From positions 1-64,000 of the forward strand of contig NZ_RCDA01000002.1 of assembly GCF_003664325.1 (NCBI RefSeq): 64,000 bases of DNA, given 5' to 3'. The position numbers were made by a program, and so were the translations under genes. This document shows positions 49,917-58,685 of this stretch, in pieces. The notes below the pieces were generated by a model. That model ran no database searches and was not told the origin of the DNA. It saw only the letters and a list, made by a program, of their open reading frames with translations. The DNA is from Alkalispirillum mobile (lineage in GTDB: Bacteria; Pseudomonadota; Gammaproteobacteria; Nitrococcales; Halorhodospiraceae). Numbering within the stretch: position 1 is the stretch's first letter; the number at the start of each line of letters is the position of its first letter.

Positions 49917-50762
49917 ATGATCGAAGCCATCATCCATAACCTGCATCTCGGCCGCACCCGCCGCGCGGCTGAACTCTGCCTGCATCTCGATATCACCCAG
50001 CAGGTGCGTCTGTTTTCCGCATTGGACGGGAGCGATATCCCTGTCCTCTTCAACCGCCTGCCCTACCGCCGTGCCCTGAAGATTTTTCGCGGAATGAGCG
50101 TGGGCGCGCGGCAGCGTCTGCTCAGTGCACTGCCGGCGGAGGCTGCCGCCCGCCTGCTGACCCCCGTACCGCTGCCGGAACTGGTCCTGGCACTGGACGA
50201 GACCCCGGTCAACCGGTTGCAGGACATTCTGCGTGCTCTGCCGGCGGAGCGCCGCCAGGCCCTGCTCGGCGCCCTGGAGCAGCCGACCGGGGCAGTGGGC
50301 CGGTACATGCGCCCCGATACCCTGGCCGTGACCCGGGGTACGCCGGTGGAGGGGGCCATGAAGAAACTCCTCCGCCACCAGGCCCACGTGCTGTTCGTGG
50401 TGGATGAGCGTGGCCGCTACCTCGGTTTCGTCACCCGGGGAAGCCTGGCCGGCCGTGAGGCCGCGGCGCCGGTGGAGCGGCAACTGCTGGGTATCGGTCT
50501 GGCACTGACCCCGGAGCAGGCCCTGAGCGGGGTTCGCGGCCTGATGGCCCGCGCTGGCGTCGGTGTGCTGCCGGTGCTGGACGAGCGGGGTGCCCTGGCC
50601 GGTGCGCTGCATGGTCGCGACCTGCCCCCGGTTACCGTTGACGAGGTGCGGGCCCGTCGCCGTGGGGGCGGGCTTCGGCGCATGCTCAGCCTGGGACTCG
50701 TCACGGGTGGCTTGCTGGGGCTGCCCCTCATGGTCACGCTGTTCTTCGGCACCTTGGCTTAA
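49917..50762 (+). CDS. MgtE-like regulatory protein: MgtE N-domain, CBS pair, single membrane helix
   Basis: From ATG 49917 the product has 281 residues. Residues 1-110 form the helical superhelix of MgtE (LFSALDGSDIPVLFNRLPYRRALKIF, LVLALDETPVNRLQDILRALP); about 120-245 is a CBS pair (VGRYMRPDTLAVTRGTPVEGAMKKLL, VLFVVDERGRYLGFVTRGSL, GVLPVLDERGALAGALHGRDL). Only one hydrophobic helix follows (LVTGGLLGLPLMVTLFFG), in place of the five-helix channel. A full MgtE gene follows 66 bases on. It may be a regulator or decoy partner of MgtE. An alternative start is ATG 49854, overlapping the leader stop. Confidence 0.8.
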   Translation: MIEAIIHNLHLGRTRRAAELCLHLDITQQVRLFSALDGSDIPVLFNRLPYRRALKIFRGMSVGARQRLLSALPAEAAARLLTPVPLPELVLALDETPVNRLQDILRALPAERRQALLGALEQPTGAVGRYMRPDTLAVTRGTPVEGAMKKLLRHQAHVLFVVDERGRYLGFVTRGSLAGREAAAPVERQLLGIGLALTPEQALSGVRGLMARAGVGVLPVLDERGALAGALHGRDLPPVTVDEVRARRRGGGLRRMLSLGLVTGGLLGLPLMVTLFFGTLA

Positions 50763-50774
50763 CACCACATTAAC

Positions 50775-50800
50775 CCGCCCCGTCTACAGTGACGGGGCGG
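50775..50800 (+). promoter_or_regulatory. intercistronic hairpin before mgtE
   Basis: CCGCCCCGTC (50775-50784) and GACGGGGCGG (50791-50800) form a perfect 10-pair stem with a 6-base loop, between the truncated mgtE-like gene and mgtE. Only a weak AATTT follows, so partial termination or message stabilisation is as likely as a true terminator. Confidence 0.5.
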
Positions 50801-50828
50801 CCCGCCCAATTTGCAGGAGGCGTAAACA

Positions 50829-52187
50829 ATGGAAGAAGAAAACACGCTGGTTCCCCGCATCCAGCAGGCACTGGCCGAGCGCCGGTGGAGTGAGGTCCGG
50901 GAAGCCGTTGCCGACGAGGCCGCGCAGGACATCGCCGAAATCATGCTGGAGCTTGAAAAGGCAGAACGCATCTTCCTTTTCAAGCTTCTGCCCCGGCACC
51001 AGGCCAACGAGGTCTTCGCCTACCTCTCGCCGGACAACCAGGATGCCCTCCTCGAGGACATGACCGACGAGGAGACCCGGGAGGTGCTGGCCAATCTGAC
51101 GCCCGACGACCGGACCGCACTCCTGGAGGAGTTGCCTGCCCCGGCCACCCAGCGACTGCTGGAAATGCTGCCTGCCGGGGACCGCCGGCGTGCGCAACAG
51201 CTGCTGGGTTACCCGGATGAATCCGTCGGTCGTCTCATGACGCCCGAGTACATCTCGGTGCGGCCGAACTGGACCATCGAGCAGGCGCTGGCCCACATCC
51301 GCGCCCAGAAAGAGCGGGGCGAGACGGTGAACGTCATCCACGTCACCGACAGCGAGGGCAAGTTGCTGGACGCCCTGTCCATCCGCCGCTTCATCCTGGC
51401 GGAGCCTGACAGCGAAGTGGAGTCCGTCATGGACTACCGCTACATCAGCGTCTCTGCCTTCGAGGATCGGGAGAAGGCGGTTGAGACGGTGCAGCACTAC
51501 GACCTCTCGGCCCTGCCGGTGGTGGACTCCGAGGGCGTGCTGCTGGGCATCGTCACCCTCGACGACGTGATGGACGTGGCCGAGGCCGAGGCCACCGAGG
51601 ACTTCCACAAGCTGGGTAGTGTGGGCGTGCTCAACCTGGGCCTGCGGGACGCCAGCCTCTGGGCTCTCTACCAGCGTCGCGTGGGCTGGCTGGTGCTGCT
51701 GGTCTTCATCAACATGTTCGGCGGCGAGATCATCGGCGCCTACGAGGACACCCTGGCCGCCGTCATCGTGCTGGTCACCTTCCTGCCGCTGGTGGTGGAC
51801 ACCGCGGGTAACGCCGGCACCCAGTCCGCCACGTTGATGGTGCGTGGTCTGGCGACGGGTGACGTCAGATCGAAGGATTGGCTCGGGCTGTGGGGCAAGG
51901 AGGCCATGGTCTCCGTGGCGCTGGGTGTGACCCTGGCGGTGGCCGTATCCTTCCTCGGGTTCTACCGCGGTGGCATGGATATCGCCTACGTGGTCGCTCT
52001 GTCCATGGTGGCCGTGGTCTTCATGGGGAGCATGGTCGGCATGCTGCTGCCCTTCATCCTGGCCCGCTTCAAGCTGGACCCGGCCACTGCCAGTGCGCCG
52101 CTGATCACCTCCATCGCCGATATTTTCGGCATCCTCATCTACTTCGCCATCGCCACGGCGATGCTGGATGTGAGCGGCGCCGCCTGA
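50829..52187 (+). CDS. mgtE: magnesium transporter MgtE
   Basis: MgtE is a Mg2+-selective channel gated by cytoplasmic Mg2+. It has 452 residues. The N-domain spans about 1-130, the CBS pair about 135-260 (VGRLMTPEYISVRPNWTIEQAL, LPVVDSEGVLLGIVTLDDVMDV), then the plug helix and five membrane helices. VDTAGNAGTQSATLMVRGLA and ITSIADIFGILIYFAIA contain the ion-path residues, including the conserved Asp of helix 5. AGGAGG lies 8 bases before the ATG. It is the second structural gene behind the leader at 49717. Confidence 0.95.
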   Translation: MEEENTLVPRIQQALAERRWSEVREAVADEAAQDIAEIMLELEKAERIFLFKLLPRHQANEVFAYLSPDNQDALLEDMTDEETREVLANLTPDDRTALLEELPAPATQRLLEMLPAGDRRRAQQLLGYPDESVGRLMTPEYISVRPNWTIEQALAHIRAQKERGETVNVIHVTDSEGKLLDALSIRRFILAEPDSEVESVMDYRYISVSAFEDREKAVETVQHYDLSALPVVDSEGVLLGIVTLDDVMDVAEAEATEDFHKLGSVGVLNLGLRDASLWALYQRRVGWLVLLVFINMFGGEIIGAYEDTLAAVIVLVTFLPLVVDTAGNAGTQSATLMVRGLATGDVRSKDWLGLWGKEAMVSVALGVTLAVAVSFLGFYRGGMDIAYVVALSMVAVVFMGSMVGMLLPFILARFKLDPATASAPLITSIADIFGILIYFAIATAMLDVSGAA

Positions 52188-52215
52188 CGGGCGGCCCGCA
52201 CGCCGGAGGTGCGCC

Positions 52216-52299
52216 ATGGACTGGGTGGATATCCTGCTGCGCTTGTCCGTGCCCCCGGTGGTCCCCACCGGGGGCGCATTCGCGGTCCATTCCCGGTAG
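52216..52299 (+). CDS. possible 27-residue small protein
   Basis: ATG 52216, 5 bases behind GGAGGT, opens a 27-codon frame (MDWVDILLRLSVPPVV...) ending at TAG 52297. It lies in the 154-base gap between mgtE and dcd, and a strong hairpin (52251-52275) lies within its coding sequence. The good ribosome-binding site argues for translation; no homologue comes to mind, and it could be a chance frame. Confidence 0.25.
   Translation: MDWVDILLRLSVPPVVPTGGAFAVHSR
52251..52275 (+). terminator. strong hairpin after mgtE
   Basis: GCCCCCGGTGG (52251-52261) and CCACCGGGGGC (52265-52275) form a perfect 11-pair stem with a 3-base loop, 63 bases after the mgtE stop. No T-run follows, so it may stop transcription only partly or protect the message end. 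Confidence 0.45.
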
Positions 52300-52341
52300 A
52301 CTGGCGGGCGGTAACCCCCAAGGAGCGGTACTTCGAGGCCC

Positions 52342-52908
52342 ATGAGCATCAAGTCAGACAAGTGGATTCGCCGCATGGCCGAGCAGACCGGCATGATCGA
52401 GCCGTTCGAGCCCGGGCAGGTGCGCGAGGTCAATGACCAGAAGGTGATCTCCTACGGCACCTCCAGTTACGGCTATGACGTGCGGTGCTCGTCGCACTTC
52501 AAGATCTTCACCAACATCAATACGGCCATCGTCGATCCCAAGGCCTTCGACAGTCGCAGCTTCGTCGACGTGGAGTCGGATGTCTGCATCATCCCCCCCA
52601 ACTCCTTCGCCCTGGCGCACACCGTCGAGTATTTCCGCATCCCGCGTACGGTGCTGACCATCTGCCTGGGCAAGTCCACCTATGCCCGCTGCGGCATCAT
52701 CGTGAATGTCACGCCGCTGGAGCCGGAGTGGGAGGGGCACGTCACCCTGGAGTTCTCCAACACCACCCCGCTGCCGGCGAAGATCTACGCCAACGAGGGT
52801 GTGGCGCAGATGCTGTTTTTCGAGTCCGACGAGGAGTGCGACACCTCCTACAAGGACCGGGGCGGCAAATACCAGGGCCAGCGCGGTGTGACCCTGCCCC
52901 GGGGGTGA
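52342..52908 (+). CDS. dcd: dCTP deaminase
   Basis: Dcd makes dUTP from dCTP for thymidylate synthesis. Length is 188 residues. [69 protein letters not shown] and the C-terminal [11 protein letters not shown], which closes the active site, are all typical. It is convergent with the large ATPase gene. Confidence 0.96.
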   Translation: MSIKSDKWIRRMAEQTGMIEPFEPGQVREVNDQKVISYGTSSYGYDVRCSSHFKIFTNINTAIVDPKAFDSRSFVDVESDVCIIPPNSFALAHTVEYFRIPRTVLTICLGKSTYARCGIIVNVTPLEPEWEGHVTLEFSNTTPLPAKIYANEGVAQMLFFESDEECDTSYKDRGGKYQGQRGVTLPRG

Positions 52909-52923
52909 ACCGCACCGGGTGGC

Positions 52924-55900
52924 TCAGGCCAGCAGGGCCGCTTCCAGCCAGTCGATGACCCGGGCGTCGCGCCCGATCGCCTCCAGTGGCAGCTCCACCT
53001 TGGCCAGCGCGGCGCGGTAGCGCTCGGCGCTGTCCAGCCTTGGTTGTGGGTCCAGGTGGCCCTCCGACTGCAGGTAGGCCTCCAGTTCATCGATCTTCGC
53101 CTTTCTGAATCCGGACGCCTCGCCGTTCCGCAAGGCCTCCAGCAGGGCACGGGCGTCCCCTCCGTGGGCGTCGTTGATCTCCGCAACGCGCGCGATGAAG
53201 GTCTCACTGACGGCCCCGCTGGCCTCCAGCACGCCCCGGGTGACCGGCCGCCCGCGCCCCCGGCGCCAGGCGTGCAGCCAGTGCCGTGCCAGTTGGAGCC
53301 GGCAGTGCAGCTGCTGGTGGAGCGGCTCTGGGAGCTGTTCGCGCAGGGCCGGGTCCGCCAGCAGGCGTTCCAGCTCCCCCGCGTACCGGATCCGGAAGTC
53401 CCGTAACAGCCGATGGAGCGTATCCAGCTGGTCGCGCAGCAGGTGGAAGATGTGGATCTCGCCCGCGTGCTGCCACGGGTTGACCCCCGGTACCTGCAGT
53501 GCCTGGGCGTAGCTCTCGGCGGTGTGTCCGGCAGGATCCGGTACGGTTGCCTGCGCTGGCAGTTGCAGCTGCTGTTCGGAGAGTGCACGCCCGCTGGCGC
53601 GGAGGGTGGCCAGGTCCACGCAGTGGGGCACGCGGCCCAGGGCGGTCTCCCAGCGCTGGGCATCCTCCGGCTGGGCGCTGAGGTAGAAGACCTGCCGCCC
53701 GGTTTCCAGCAGGGCCGCGAGGCTGCCGGCAACCGCCTGGAAACGCTCCGGGTCGGTGGTGGTCAGGGCCTCGTCCAGGATCAGCGGCAGGGGCCGGGTC
53801 TGACGCTCCAGCTGTTCCAGCCAGGCGACCCGCAGGGCGATCAGCAGCTGCATGCGGGTGCCGGTGGACAGGGTATCCAGGGGATGGGGCCGGTCGCTGC
53901 GGTGGTCGACGGCCTGTAGCGCCTGCGAGGGACTGAGCCGCAGCCCGTAGCGTTGGTGGGTGAAGCGGCCGAAGAGCTGGTCGGCGCGGGCCAGCGCCTC
54001 GGGGCGGTGGTCCTGCTCGTGCCGGCGGGCCACCCGGTCCAGCAGGAAGCGCCCGGCACTGGCGCGCAGCGCGTGGTCCCGCTCTTCGGTCAGTCGCTCC
54101 CGGGCCTCGTCCCGCCGTGCCAGGGCCTCCTCCAGGTCGTGGCGCCGGCGCGCCTGTTCCAGGCGACTGTTGATGGCGGCGCGTTCCTCCTGCAGGGCCT
54201 CCACCCGTGCGGCGCGCTCGGCCGCCTCGTCGGCGGCGCGGCGTAGGGCCGGCTCGTCACCCGACTCCAGCCATTCCAGGATGTCGCCGCCGGCCCGGTC
54301 CTCCAGGTCACGTCGTCGCAGGCGATAGTTGCTGCGGGCTTCATCGCGCGCCTGGCGACAGGCCTGCCAGGCCTCCAGCTGGTCGATGCGCTCCAGCAGC
54401 AGGGGGCGCTGCGCCGGCGTAAGACCGGCGTCCCGGTAGAGCTGCTCCAGGGCCTCTTGGGTATCGCGCTGTTGCCGGGCCCGGTCCTGGATCAGTCGGT
54501 CCGCGTTGTCCACGCCTTGACGGGCACGTTCCGCGGTCTGCGCGCGTTCACGCAGCGCGTCCACGGCGGCGGTCAGCTTCTCGCCGGTAAGTTGTTCGCC
54601 GGCAAGTTGCCGAGGGGCGGCGTCCCAGTGGGCCAGTCGGGTCTGGACGGCAGCGCGCAGTTCGTCCATGTCCTGGGTCTGGCGCGTCAACGCGGCCTGT
54701 TCGCGCGCCAGCTCCTCCCGTGCCTGCTGGTGGCGGGCCAGGAGGTGCGCGGTGCGCTCCAGGGAGAGGGGCAGGCTGGCGTCCAGTCCGAGGGGGGCGG
54801 CGTCGGCCTGCAGCGCCTGCCGAGCAGCCGACTGGTCACTCCGGGCACGGGTGAGTTCGGCGTGCAGTTGATCTGCCTCATGGCGCCGCTGCTCGCGGCT
54901 GCGTGCCTGGTGATGGGCCCGTTCCAGCGCCTGCAGGCGCTGGTGGACGCCGGTCTCCGTCCAGTCCTCCGGGGGCGTCAGCGGCAGGTCGGCGAAGCGG
55001 GCCTGGCTGTCGCGACGGTCCCGCTGGCGCCACAGCACCACGCCACTGGCCCCGAGGCCGGCCAGCACGACCAGGCTGCTGGCGACGGTGGGCCAGTGGC
55101 CAAACGTGAGCCCGAGGGCCGTAGTGCCGGTGCCACCCAAGGCGGTGAGGCCGAGGCCGAACCACTGCAGGGGTTGGGGCTTCGGTTGGCGCAGCCAGCG
55201 GCGCAGTTCATGAGCGCCCTGCTCCAGTGGGGCGGGTGGGTCGCTGTCGGGGGCATCGCCGAGGGCTTCCAGCCGAGCCTCCAGGGCCTGGACCCGCTCG
55301 TCAGCCGCGTGCACCTTCCGCGCCCGCTCCTCCAGTCCGGCGAGCCGGTCCGGCGAGAGCGGTGGCAGCTTGGCGTCCTCGCCAGGGTCGCGGCCCAGCG
55401 CGCGGGCCGCCTCGGCGGCGGCGTGGCGGGCAGCCTCCAGCCGGGCCCGGCGCTGCACCACCTGCTCCTCCAGGCGGGCCAGCCGCTGGGCCTCGCTGGA
55501 TGCCGTCTGCAACTCGTCGGTTGGCGGCAAGCCCTCCGCCAGGCCGGTGCCCTGCCATTGCGCTTCGGCGCGATCGCGGTCCTCCCGGGCACGCTGCAGG
55601 GCGCGCCCCTGTTCGGCGAGTTGGCGTTCCAGCTCGTCCACGCGCGCCCGGGTGAGACCGGCCGGCATCGGATCGGGGTAGGCGGCCAGCCGTTCCTCCT
55701 GCTCCTGCAGGGCGCGGGCGGCCTCCAGGGCCTGCAGGGCGAGCTGGCAGGCCTCCTGGCGTTCGCGGGCGGCCCGGGCAGCGGTCAGTTCCTCGCGGAT
55801 GGCGGGCAGCCTGGCCTCGTCGGCGGCCAGCGCCTGGTGGGCGCGCTCCAGCTGGCGGAGTGCCTGTTCGCCCTGGAGCACCTCGCGCGCCGCCTGGTGA

Positions 55901-56352
55901 CCGCGGCGCGGCGGCAGGGTCAGCAGGGGGTGGTCGCGCAGGCTCTGCAGGTCGTAGCCGCCTTGCATCTCCCGGCGCAGCGCGCTCTCCACCGCCCGGT
56001 CCTCGCGGGTCAATTCCAGCAGGCGATCCAGCCCGATCCAGTAGAAACCCAGCCCGTCCGCGCCGGGCAGGGGAGGCGGGGCGCAGGGCGTTCCATCGCG
56101 GCGCCAGTGGATATCCCGGCCCAGTCGCTCCACCTGCCATTGGTGCGCGTCGTCGCTGAAGGTGGCGGACAGGATCAGCCCCGGTGGGTCATCGTTGCGC
56201 GCCTCCATGAGGTGGCGCAGGGCGCGGACCACGCTGCTCTTGCCCGAGGCGTTCGGGCCGAGCAGCAAATTGACCTCGGGGTCCAGGTCATCGAGTTGAA
56301 AGCCGGGTTCGATGCCCGGCAGCTGTTGGATGTGGAGCGCAGTCAGCTTCAT
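52924..56352 (-). CDS. YhaN-like SMC/Rad50-related AAA ATPase with C-terminal extension
   Basis: The protein has 1142 residues. Walker A GPNASGKS is at 32-39; long Arg/Glu/Gln/Ala-rich coiled coils follow; a pair of hydrophobic helices at about 392-444 replaces a zinc hook, with no CXXC there. The second ATPase half has the signature LSTGTRMQL near 824 and Walker B LPLILDEAL near 855. After the ATPase fold come ~250 more residues, including HIFHLLRDQLDTLHRLLRDF, with no match I recognise. The stop codon of the upstream nuclease gene overlaps this ATG by 4 bases, so the pair resembles YhaO/YhaN and SbcD/SbcC, DNA-end processing systems. Confidence 0.85.
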   Translation of the reverse strand: MKLTALHIQQLPGIEPGFQLDDLDPEVNLLLGPNASGKSSVVRALRHLMEARNDDPPGLILSATFSDDAHQWQVERLGRDIHWRRDGTPCAPPPLPGADGLGFYWIGLDRLLELTREDRAVESALRREMQGGYDLQSLRDHPLLTLPPRRGHQAAREVLQGEQALRQLERAHQALAADEARLPAIREELTAARAARERQEACQLALQALEAARALQEQEERLAAYPDPMPAGLTRARVDELERQLAEQGRALQRAREDRDRAEAQWQGTGLAEGLPPTDELQTASSEAQRLARLEEQVVQRRARLEAARHAAAEAARALGRDPGEDAKLPPLSPDRLAGLEERARKVHAADERVQALEARLEALGDAPDSDPPAPLEQGAHELRRWLRQPKPQPLQWFGLGLTALGGTGTTALGLTFGHWPTVASSLVVLAGLGASGVVLWRQRDRRDSQARFADLPLTPPEDWTETGVHQRLQALERAHHQARSREQRRHEADQLHAELTRARSDQSAARQALQADAAPLGLDASLPLSLERTAHLLARHQQAREELAREQAALTRQTQDMDELRAAVQTRLAHWDAAPRQLAGEQLTGEKLTAAVDALRERAQTAERARQGVDNADRLIQDRARQQRDTQEALEQLYRDAGLTPAQRPLLLERIDQLEAWQACRQARDEARSNYRLRRRDLEDRAGGDILEWLESGDEPALRRAADEAAERAARVEALQEERAAINSRLEQARRRHDLEEALARRDEARERLTEERDHALRASAGRFLLDRVARRHEQDHRPEALARADQLFGRFTHQRYGLRLSPSQALQAVDHRSDRPHPLDTLSTGTRMQLLIALRVAWLEQLERQTRPLPLILDEALTTTDPERFQAVAGSLAALLETGRQVFYLSAQPEDAQRWETALGRVPHCVDLATLRASGRALSEQQLQLPAQATVPDPAGHTAESYAQALQVPGVNPWQHAGEIHIFHLLRDQLDTLHRLLRDFRIRYAGELERLLADPALREQLPEPLHQQLHCRLQLARHWLHAWRRGRGRPVTRGVLEASGAVSETFIARVAEINDAHGGDARALLEALRNGEASGFRKAKIDELEAYLQSEGHLDPQPRLDSAERYRAALAKVELPLEAIGRDARVIDWLEAALLA

Positions 56353-57635
56353 GCGTCGGCGGCCTTCTGGGCGAGCAGGGCGTCCAGGGTGGCGGTGCCG
56401 GCCTGCCAGAGCCAGTCCGCCACGGCGTCGTCGTCCAGCGGGACGGCTTCCAGGTCTTGCCAGTGTTTGTGCCCGGCCTCGGCTGCGAGGGCTTCCCGGG
56501 CGTCCCGGATCAGGCCGGGCCAGTCGGCGTCGGTCGGCCCGGCCTCGAGGGTGAGAAGTTGTGCGGCCAGTAGCCCGGCGGGGCTGGCCTCCCGGGCCAG
56601 CTGGGCCAGGTCGAGCTCCGGCAGGGTTTCCAGCCGGATGCGGTCGACAAAGACACCGGGTGGGCCGGGCAGCAGGGGATTGTCGCGCAGCGCCCCGGTC
56701 AGGTGCTCGTGCACCGCACCGCCGAGGTTCGTGCGGCCGGTGAGCCGCGCGCGCACGCCCACGAGGCGCGGTTGCCAGTCCTGGGCCCGGGCCTCTTCCT
56801 GCAGTTCACGGACCCGCGTGAGCAGCCGGGCGCGACCATCGGCCGCATCGGAAAGGTCTCCCAGATCCACGCTTAATTCGTACCATTGCATCGGTGCCAG
56901 CGGCCACTGCTGCAGGCTGGCAACACCACCGCCGTCGAACTGGTAGAGCCAGGGGCCACGGGGCCCGGTTTCGGTGCGGCGCAGGGCGCTGACGGAACCG
57001 AGGTAGCCCGAGGGGCTGTGGGCAGAGAGCGCATCGGGTTGATGGATGTGGCCAAGCAGCCAGGCGTCCAGCCCGCTGGCAGCCAGCTCCGCCGAGCTGA
57101 CCGGGGCGTAGGGGCTGTCGCTCTGGTCCCGGTCGCAGTGGAGCAGCCCGATTCTCGGGCAGGGTGCCGGTGGGAACTGATGCCCGGCCAAGGGGCTGAC
57201 AGCGCGCTGCGCCTCCGTAAAGGACCAGCCGTGGACCTCCACCTCGCTGCCGTTGCGGCCACTGATCCGGGTGGTCTGCCACCGCCCATTGGCGCCGAGC
57301 AGCTCGAAGCCGGGGAGTTCCTCCGCCAGGCGGGGGAGCACCGCGGTGTCGTGATTGCCGCTGACACCGATGACGCGGATGCCGGCATCCACCAGGCGCC
57401 GGACGCCGGTATGGAGCAGCCCGTAGGCCTCGAAGAAGTCCTGCTCCCGCTCCACCACATCGCCGGCGAAGAGCACGGCATCCACGCCATGCTTTATCGC
57501 GGCGGTAACGAGGCGCTGCCAGGCCGCGGCGGGGCCGAGCTCGGCGGGGTCGTGGTGCAGGGTGACGGATTCGGGGAGTCCGGCGGGGCGGCGGCCCAGG
57601 TGGAGGTCGCCCACCGCGAGGATATCAAGCGTCAT
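56349..57635 (-). CDS. YhaO/SbcD-like metallophosphoesterase, probable DNA nuclease subunit
   Basis: A 428-residue calcineurin-like phosphoesterase of the Mre11/SbcD type. Motifs in order are GDLHLG (8-13), FAGDVVERE, SGNHDTAV, LLHCDRDQSD and LGHIHQPD, giving the metal ligands. The last ~170 residues form a capping/partner-binding part. The ATPase partner follows directly with a 4-base overlap. A role in DNA double-strand-end processing is inferred from the family. Confidence 0.88.
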   Translation of the reverse strand: MTLDILAVGDLHLGRRPAGLPESVTLHHDPAELGPAAAWQRLVTAAIKHGVDAVLFAGDVVEREQDFFEAYGLLHTGVRRLVDAGIRVIGVSGNHDTAVLPRLAEELPGFELLGANGRWQTTRISGRNGSEVEVHGWSFTEAQRAVSPLAGHQFPPAPCPRIGLLHCDRDQSDSPYAPVSSAELAASGLDAWLLGHIHQPDALSAHSPSGYLGSVSALRRTETGPRGPWLYQFDGGGVASLQQWPLAPMQWYELSVDLGDLSDAADGRARLLTRVRELQEEARAQDWQPRLVGVRARLTGRTNLGGAVHEHLTGALRDNPLLPGPPGVFVDRIRLETLPELDLAQLAREASPAGLLAAQLLTLEAGPTDADWPGLIRDAREALAAEAGHKHWQDLEAVPLDDDAVADWLWQAGTATLDALLAQKAADA

Positions 57636-57731
57636 GGGTATCGGTGCATCGTCTGTTTGGCTGACGTATCAGTGTACCGCTTGCCGTATAGATTTGTTTA
57701 GAATAAGCATATAATGAAATGGAAGTATGGC

Positions 57732-57762
57732 CTATTGGCCCGTTCGGGACGTTCTATTGGCC
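57732..57762 (+). promoter_or_regulatory. direct repeat upstream of the peroxiredoxin gene, possible OxyR half-sites
   Basis: CTATTGGCC occurs at 57732-57740 and 57754-57762, exactly 22 bases apart. OxyR tetramer sites repeat CTAT half-sites at a 22-base period, and the downstream gene is a peroxiredoxin. The ATAG partners of those half-sites are not conserved, so the assignment is tentative. The 57636-57831 gap is notably AT-rich and also has TATAAT (57710-57715) without a good -35. Confidence 0.35.
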
Positions 57763-57831
57763 ACGGAGCGGGCCAGTCTGTATATTCATAACCATTGATA
57801 CGCAATTCACTTGCATTGTAAAGAGGTCGAC

Positions 57832-58494
57832 ATGACTGAAGAAGTTCAAGAGCAGCAAGAGCCCGTACTCGCCATGCCCCAGCTCAACAAGCCGGCCCCG
57901 GAGTGGGAGGCCCAGACCACCCACGGTCCGAAGAAGCTGAGCGACTACCGTGGCAAGTGGGTCGTGCTGTTCTCCCATCCGGCCGACTTCACCCCGGTCT
58001 GCACCACCGAGTTCATGGCCTTCGCCGAGCGGTCCGAGGATTTCAAGGCCCTGAACACCGAGCTGGTGGGGCTGTCCATCGACGGTATCCATGCCCACGT
58101 CGCCTGGGTGCGCAGCATCAAGGAGAACTTCGGCGTTGACATCAACTTCCCGATCATCGCCGACCTGAACATGAAGGTCGCCAATGCGTACGGGATGGTG
58201 CAGCCGGGTGCCAGCGACACCTCCGCGGTCCGTGCCACCTTCTTCATCGACCCCGAGGGCATCCTGCGGGCGATGATTTACTACCCGATGACCAACGGTC
58301 GCTCCATCGACGAGGCGCTGCGCCTGGTCAAGAGCCTGCAGACCTCCCAGGAGCACGGCGTGGCCACTCCCGAGGGCTGGCAGCCGGGTGACAAGGTCAT
58401 CGTGCCCCCGCCGGCCACGGTCGAGGATGCCGAGGCCCGCAAGGATCAGGGCTACGACTACGTGGACTGGTACTTCTGCAAAAAGCAGCTGTAA
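57832..58494 (+). CDS. peroxiredoxin, AhpC/TSA family (Prx6/archaeal-type)
   Basis: The enzyme reduces peroxides using its peroxidatic Cys57 in the motif PADFTPVCTTEF. It has 220 residues, with the long C-terminal extension of the Prx6-like group and a second Cys at 216 (YFCKKQL) that could serve as resolving residue. ATG 57832 has AGAGG upstream; GYDYVDWYF near the end is typical. It is a single-gene unit ending in an intrinsic terminator. Confidence 0.93.
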   Translation: MTEEVQEQQEPVLAMPQLNKPAPEWEAQTTHGPKKLSDYRGKWVVLFSHPADFTPVCTTEFMAFAERSEDFKALNTELVGLSIDGIHAHVAWVRSIKENFGVDINFPIIADLNMKVANAYGMVQPGASDTSAVRATFFIDPEGILRAMIYYPMTNGRSIDEALRLVKSLQTSQEHGVATPEGWQPGDKVIVPPPATVEDAEARKDQGYDYVDWYFCKKQL

Positions 58495-58541
58495 TCAGTC
58501 GGTCAGCTGAAACGCCGGCTGCGGCCAGCGTTGCCTGATCC

Positions 58542-58578
58542 AACCGGGGCGTCCCCAGCGTGGGGCGCCCCGGTTTTT
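58542..58578 (+). terminator. intrinsic terminator of the peroxiredoxin gene
   Basis: A 15-pair stem with one bulge (AACCGGGGCG and CCCCA on the left, TGGGG and CGCCCCGGTT on the right) around a GCG loop is followed directly by TTTTT. This is a textbook rho-independent terminator 47 bases after the stop. Confidence 0.9.
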
Positions 58579-58685
58579 GGTTGGGGTCGTGCCGCTGCCC
58601 GCGCCCGGACCAGCCCGGACAGGGCCAGCAGTGGTACACTGAGCGGCTAACCCTATCCCCAGTACGCCCGACACGGAGCGCCCGC

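Noticed and set aside
54457-56946. 829-residue open frame antisense to the YhaN-like and YhaO-like genes
   Set aside because: It crosses two real genes and is a composition artefact.
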